Source: Elusimicrobia bacterium RIFCSPLOWO2_12_FULL_59_9 (lineage in GTDB: Bacteria > Elusimicrobiota > Elusimicrobia > O2-12-FULL-59-9). From it: a stretch of 6,850 bases of DNA. Shown one piece after another: positions 6,226 to 6,850 of this stretch. Each line of letters starts with the position of its first letter. The first letter of the stretch is position 1. Position numbers and translations under genes: made by a program. The DNA lies in NCBI GenBank assembly GCA_001800185.1, contig MGUX01000051.1:1-6850 (forward strand), in the 5' to 3' direction. The notes beneath the pieces were generated by a model that did not search any database, was not told where the DNA came from, and saw only the letters and a list, made by a program, of their open reading frames with translations.

Positions 6226-6797
6226 CGATTCTCTTCAATAAGCCTTTCGGCGTGGTCGCGCAGTTTGGCCCCCACGACCGGAGGCCGACTTTGGCCGCCT
6301 TCGGCTTTCCCAAGGATTTTTATCCGGCCGGGCGGCTGGACCATGACAGCGAGGGGTTGCTGCTGTTGACGTGCGATGGGAAGCTTCAGCACCGGCTGAC
6401 CGATCCCAAATTCGCCCATCCCCGAACCTACCTCGTTCAAGTCGAGCGCGTCCCCTCCGATGAAAGCCTGCTTAAACTGACCCGGGGACTTCAACTGCGC
6501 GATGGACCCACTCGCCCTTGCCGGGTCCGGCCGCTCCCCAAGGACCCCACGCTGCCGCCGCGCGAGCCCCCTATCCGCGTCCGCCGCACGGTGCCCTGCG
6601 CCTGGCTGGAGTTGACTCTCACCGAAGGGCGCAACCGCCAGGTCCGGCGCATGACGGCGGCGATCGGCCATCCGACGCTGCGGCTGGTGCGCGTCAAAAT
6701 CGGCGCGTTGACTCTCAAGGACCTCCCCCCCGGCCGCTGGCGCTACCTAAGCGACGCGGAATTGCGCCGCATTGAAAGCTCATCGGCAGTTCGCTGA
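6213..6797 (+). CDS. rluE: 23S rRNA pseudouridine synthase, RluE-type (RsuA/RluB/E/F family); start uncertain
   Basis: This enzyme isomerises a uridine in 23S rRNA to pseudouridine; in E. coli RluE acts on U2457. The conserved protein starts at about ILFNKPFGVVAQF (nt 6228 onward), the family's N-terminal strand. GRLDHDSEGLLLLT follows, with the catalytic Asp at codon 6339-6341, then LQHRLTDPKFAHPRTYLVQVE, PPIRVRRTVPCAWLELTL and EGRNRQVRRMTAAIGHPTLRLVRV. Like E. coli RluE it has no N-terminal S4 domain. The start is a problem. The frame contains no upstream ATG; the only usual alternatives are TTG 6096 and GTG 6105, deep inside the ZAS gene, which would add a low-complexity Arg/Pro/Gly stretch. 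I placed the start at ATT 6213 (194 aa), 10 nt after AAAAGG; ATA 6222, ATT 6228 or a -1 frameshift from the ZAS gene are alternatives. Identity is firm, the 5' boundary is not. Confidence 0.88.
   Translation: MRKIAILFNKPFGVVAQFGPHDRRPTLAAFGFPKDFYPAGRLDHDSEGLLLLTCDGKLQHRLTDPKFAHPRTYLVQVERVPSDESLLKLTRGLQLRDGPTRPCRVRPLPKDPTLPPREPPIRVRRTVPCAWLELTLTEGRNRQVRRMTAAIGHPTLRLVRVKIGALTLKDLPPGRWRYLSDAELRRIESSSAVR
6217..6225 (+). other. Candidate -1 frameshift or reinitiation site (GGA-AAA-TAG)
   Basis: The ZAS gene reads GGA-AAA-TAG here. The Lys codon AAA (6220-6222) is preceded by another A, so the Lys tRNA could slip back one base and still pair. The next codon would then be ATA at 6222, exactly in the rluE frame, bypassing the TAG. 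The result would be a 266-aa ZAS-RluE fusion. The sequence and geometry are seen; slippage is inference, and reinitiation at ATT 6228 just after the stop is an alternative. Confidence 0.3.
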
Positions 6798-6850
6798 AAA
6801 TTCACAGGTAGCCCCGCCCTGCTTTCCTTTATAGCGGTCCAGGGCCTGCC
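6780..6850 (-). CDS. Possible C-terminal end of an unknown protein entering from the right edge
   Basis: On the - strand a frame is open from the right edge to a TGA at 6782-6780. The last residues read ALDRYKGKQGGATCEFSANCR. It would converge on rluE and overlap its 3' end by 18 nt. I do not recognise the sequence, and 23 codons are too few to prove coding, but the other two - strand frames give less protein-like text and rluE has already ended on the + strand. Confidence 0.3.
   Translation of the reverse strand, partial: QALDRYKGKQGGATCEFSANCR

Noticed and set aside
6126..6671. Long - strand open frame (181 codons) opposite rluE
   Set aside because: It is antisense to a well-conserved pseudouridine synthase and shows no recognisable motif; long antisense frames are common in GC-rich genes.
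6798..6850. Terminator after rluE
   Set aside because: Only a 4-bp CAGG/CCTG pairing is present and no T-run follows, so there is nothing to support a terminator.

Overview
The window looks like chromosomal DNA from a GC-rich Gram-negative bacterium. The coding regions are rich in G/C third positions. There is an exported, probably lipid-anchored S9A peptidase and a CHASE-type membrane histidine kinase. The phylum cannot be fixed from the sequence; Elusimicrobiota or a deltaproteobacterium-like lineage would fit, but this is only an impression. I see no tRNA, rRNA, CRISPR array, insertion sequence or phage gene.

Left part (1-3731, + strand): the 3' end of a type I glutamine synthetase gene (glnA) enters from the left edge. 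After a 46-nt gap comes a GNAT-family acetyltransferase. Its stop codon overlaps the start of a prolyl-oligopeptidase-family serine peptidase (TGATG, one shared base), so the last two genes are probably translationally coupled. The peptidase begins with a lipoprotein-type signal peptide and keeps a complete Ser/Asp/His triad.

Middle (3739-5862, - strand): a hybrid-free sensor histidine kinase (TM, CHASE, TM, PAS, DHp, HATPase) converges on the peptidase gene with only 7 nt between the stop codons. No response regulator lies beside it in the window.

Right part (5863-6850): a 135-nt AT-rich divergent intergenic region holds three (possibly four) CTTAA-type direct repeats at exact 11-bp spacing, like the operators of OmpR/PhoB-type regulators. 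It also has a possible promoter and a small hairpin just before the next start codon. The + strand then encodes a 75-aa zinc-binding anti-sigma-like (ZAS/zf-HC2) protein whose C/H/C/C spacing is that recalled for RsrA. An RluE-type 23S rRNA pseudouridine synthase follows in the -1 frame. It has no ATG, and no usual start codon near its conserved N-terminus. The two frames meet exactly at an A-AAA-TAG sequence, which makes this junction the most unusual point of the window: either an ATT/ATA start, a -1 frameshift fusion, or an indel. A short C-terminal reading frame may enter from the right edge on the - strand.

Taken together, this is mostly ordinary metabolic and sensory gene content. The second-look items are the ZAS-rluE junction and the phased operator-like repeats beside the kinase.
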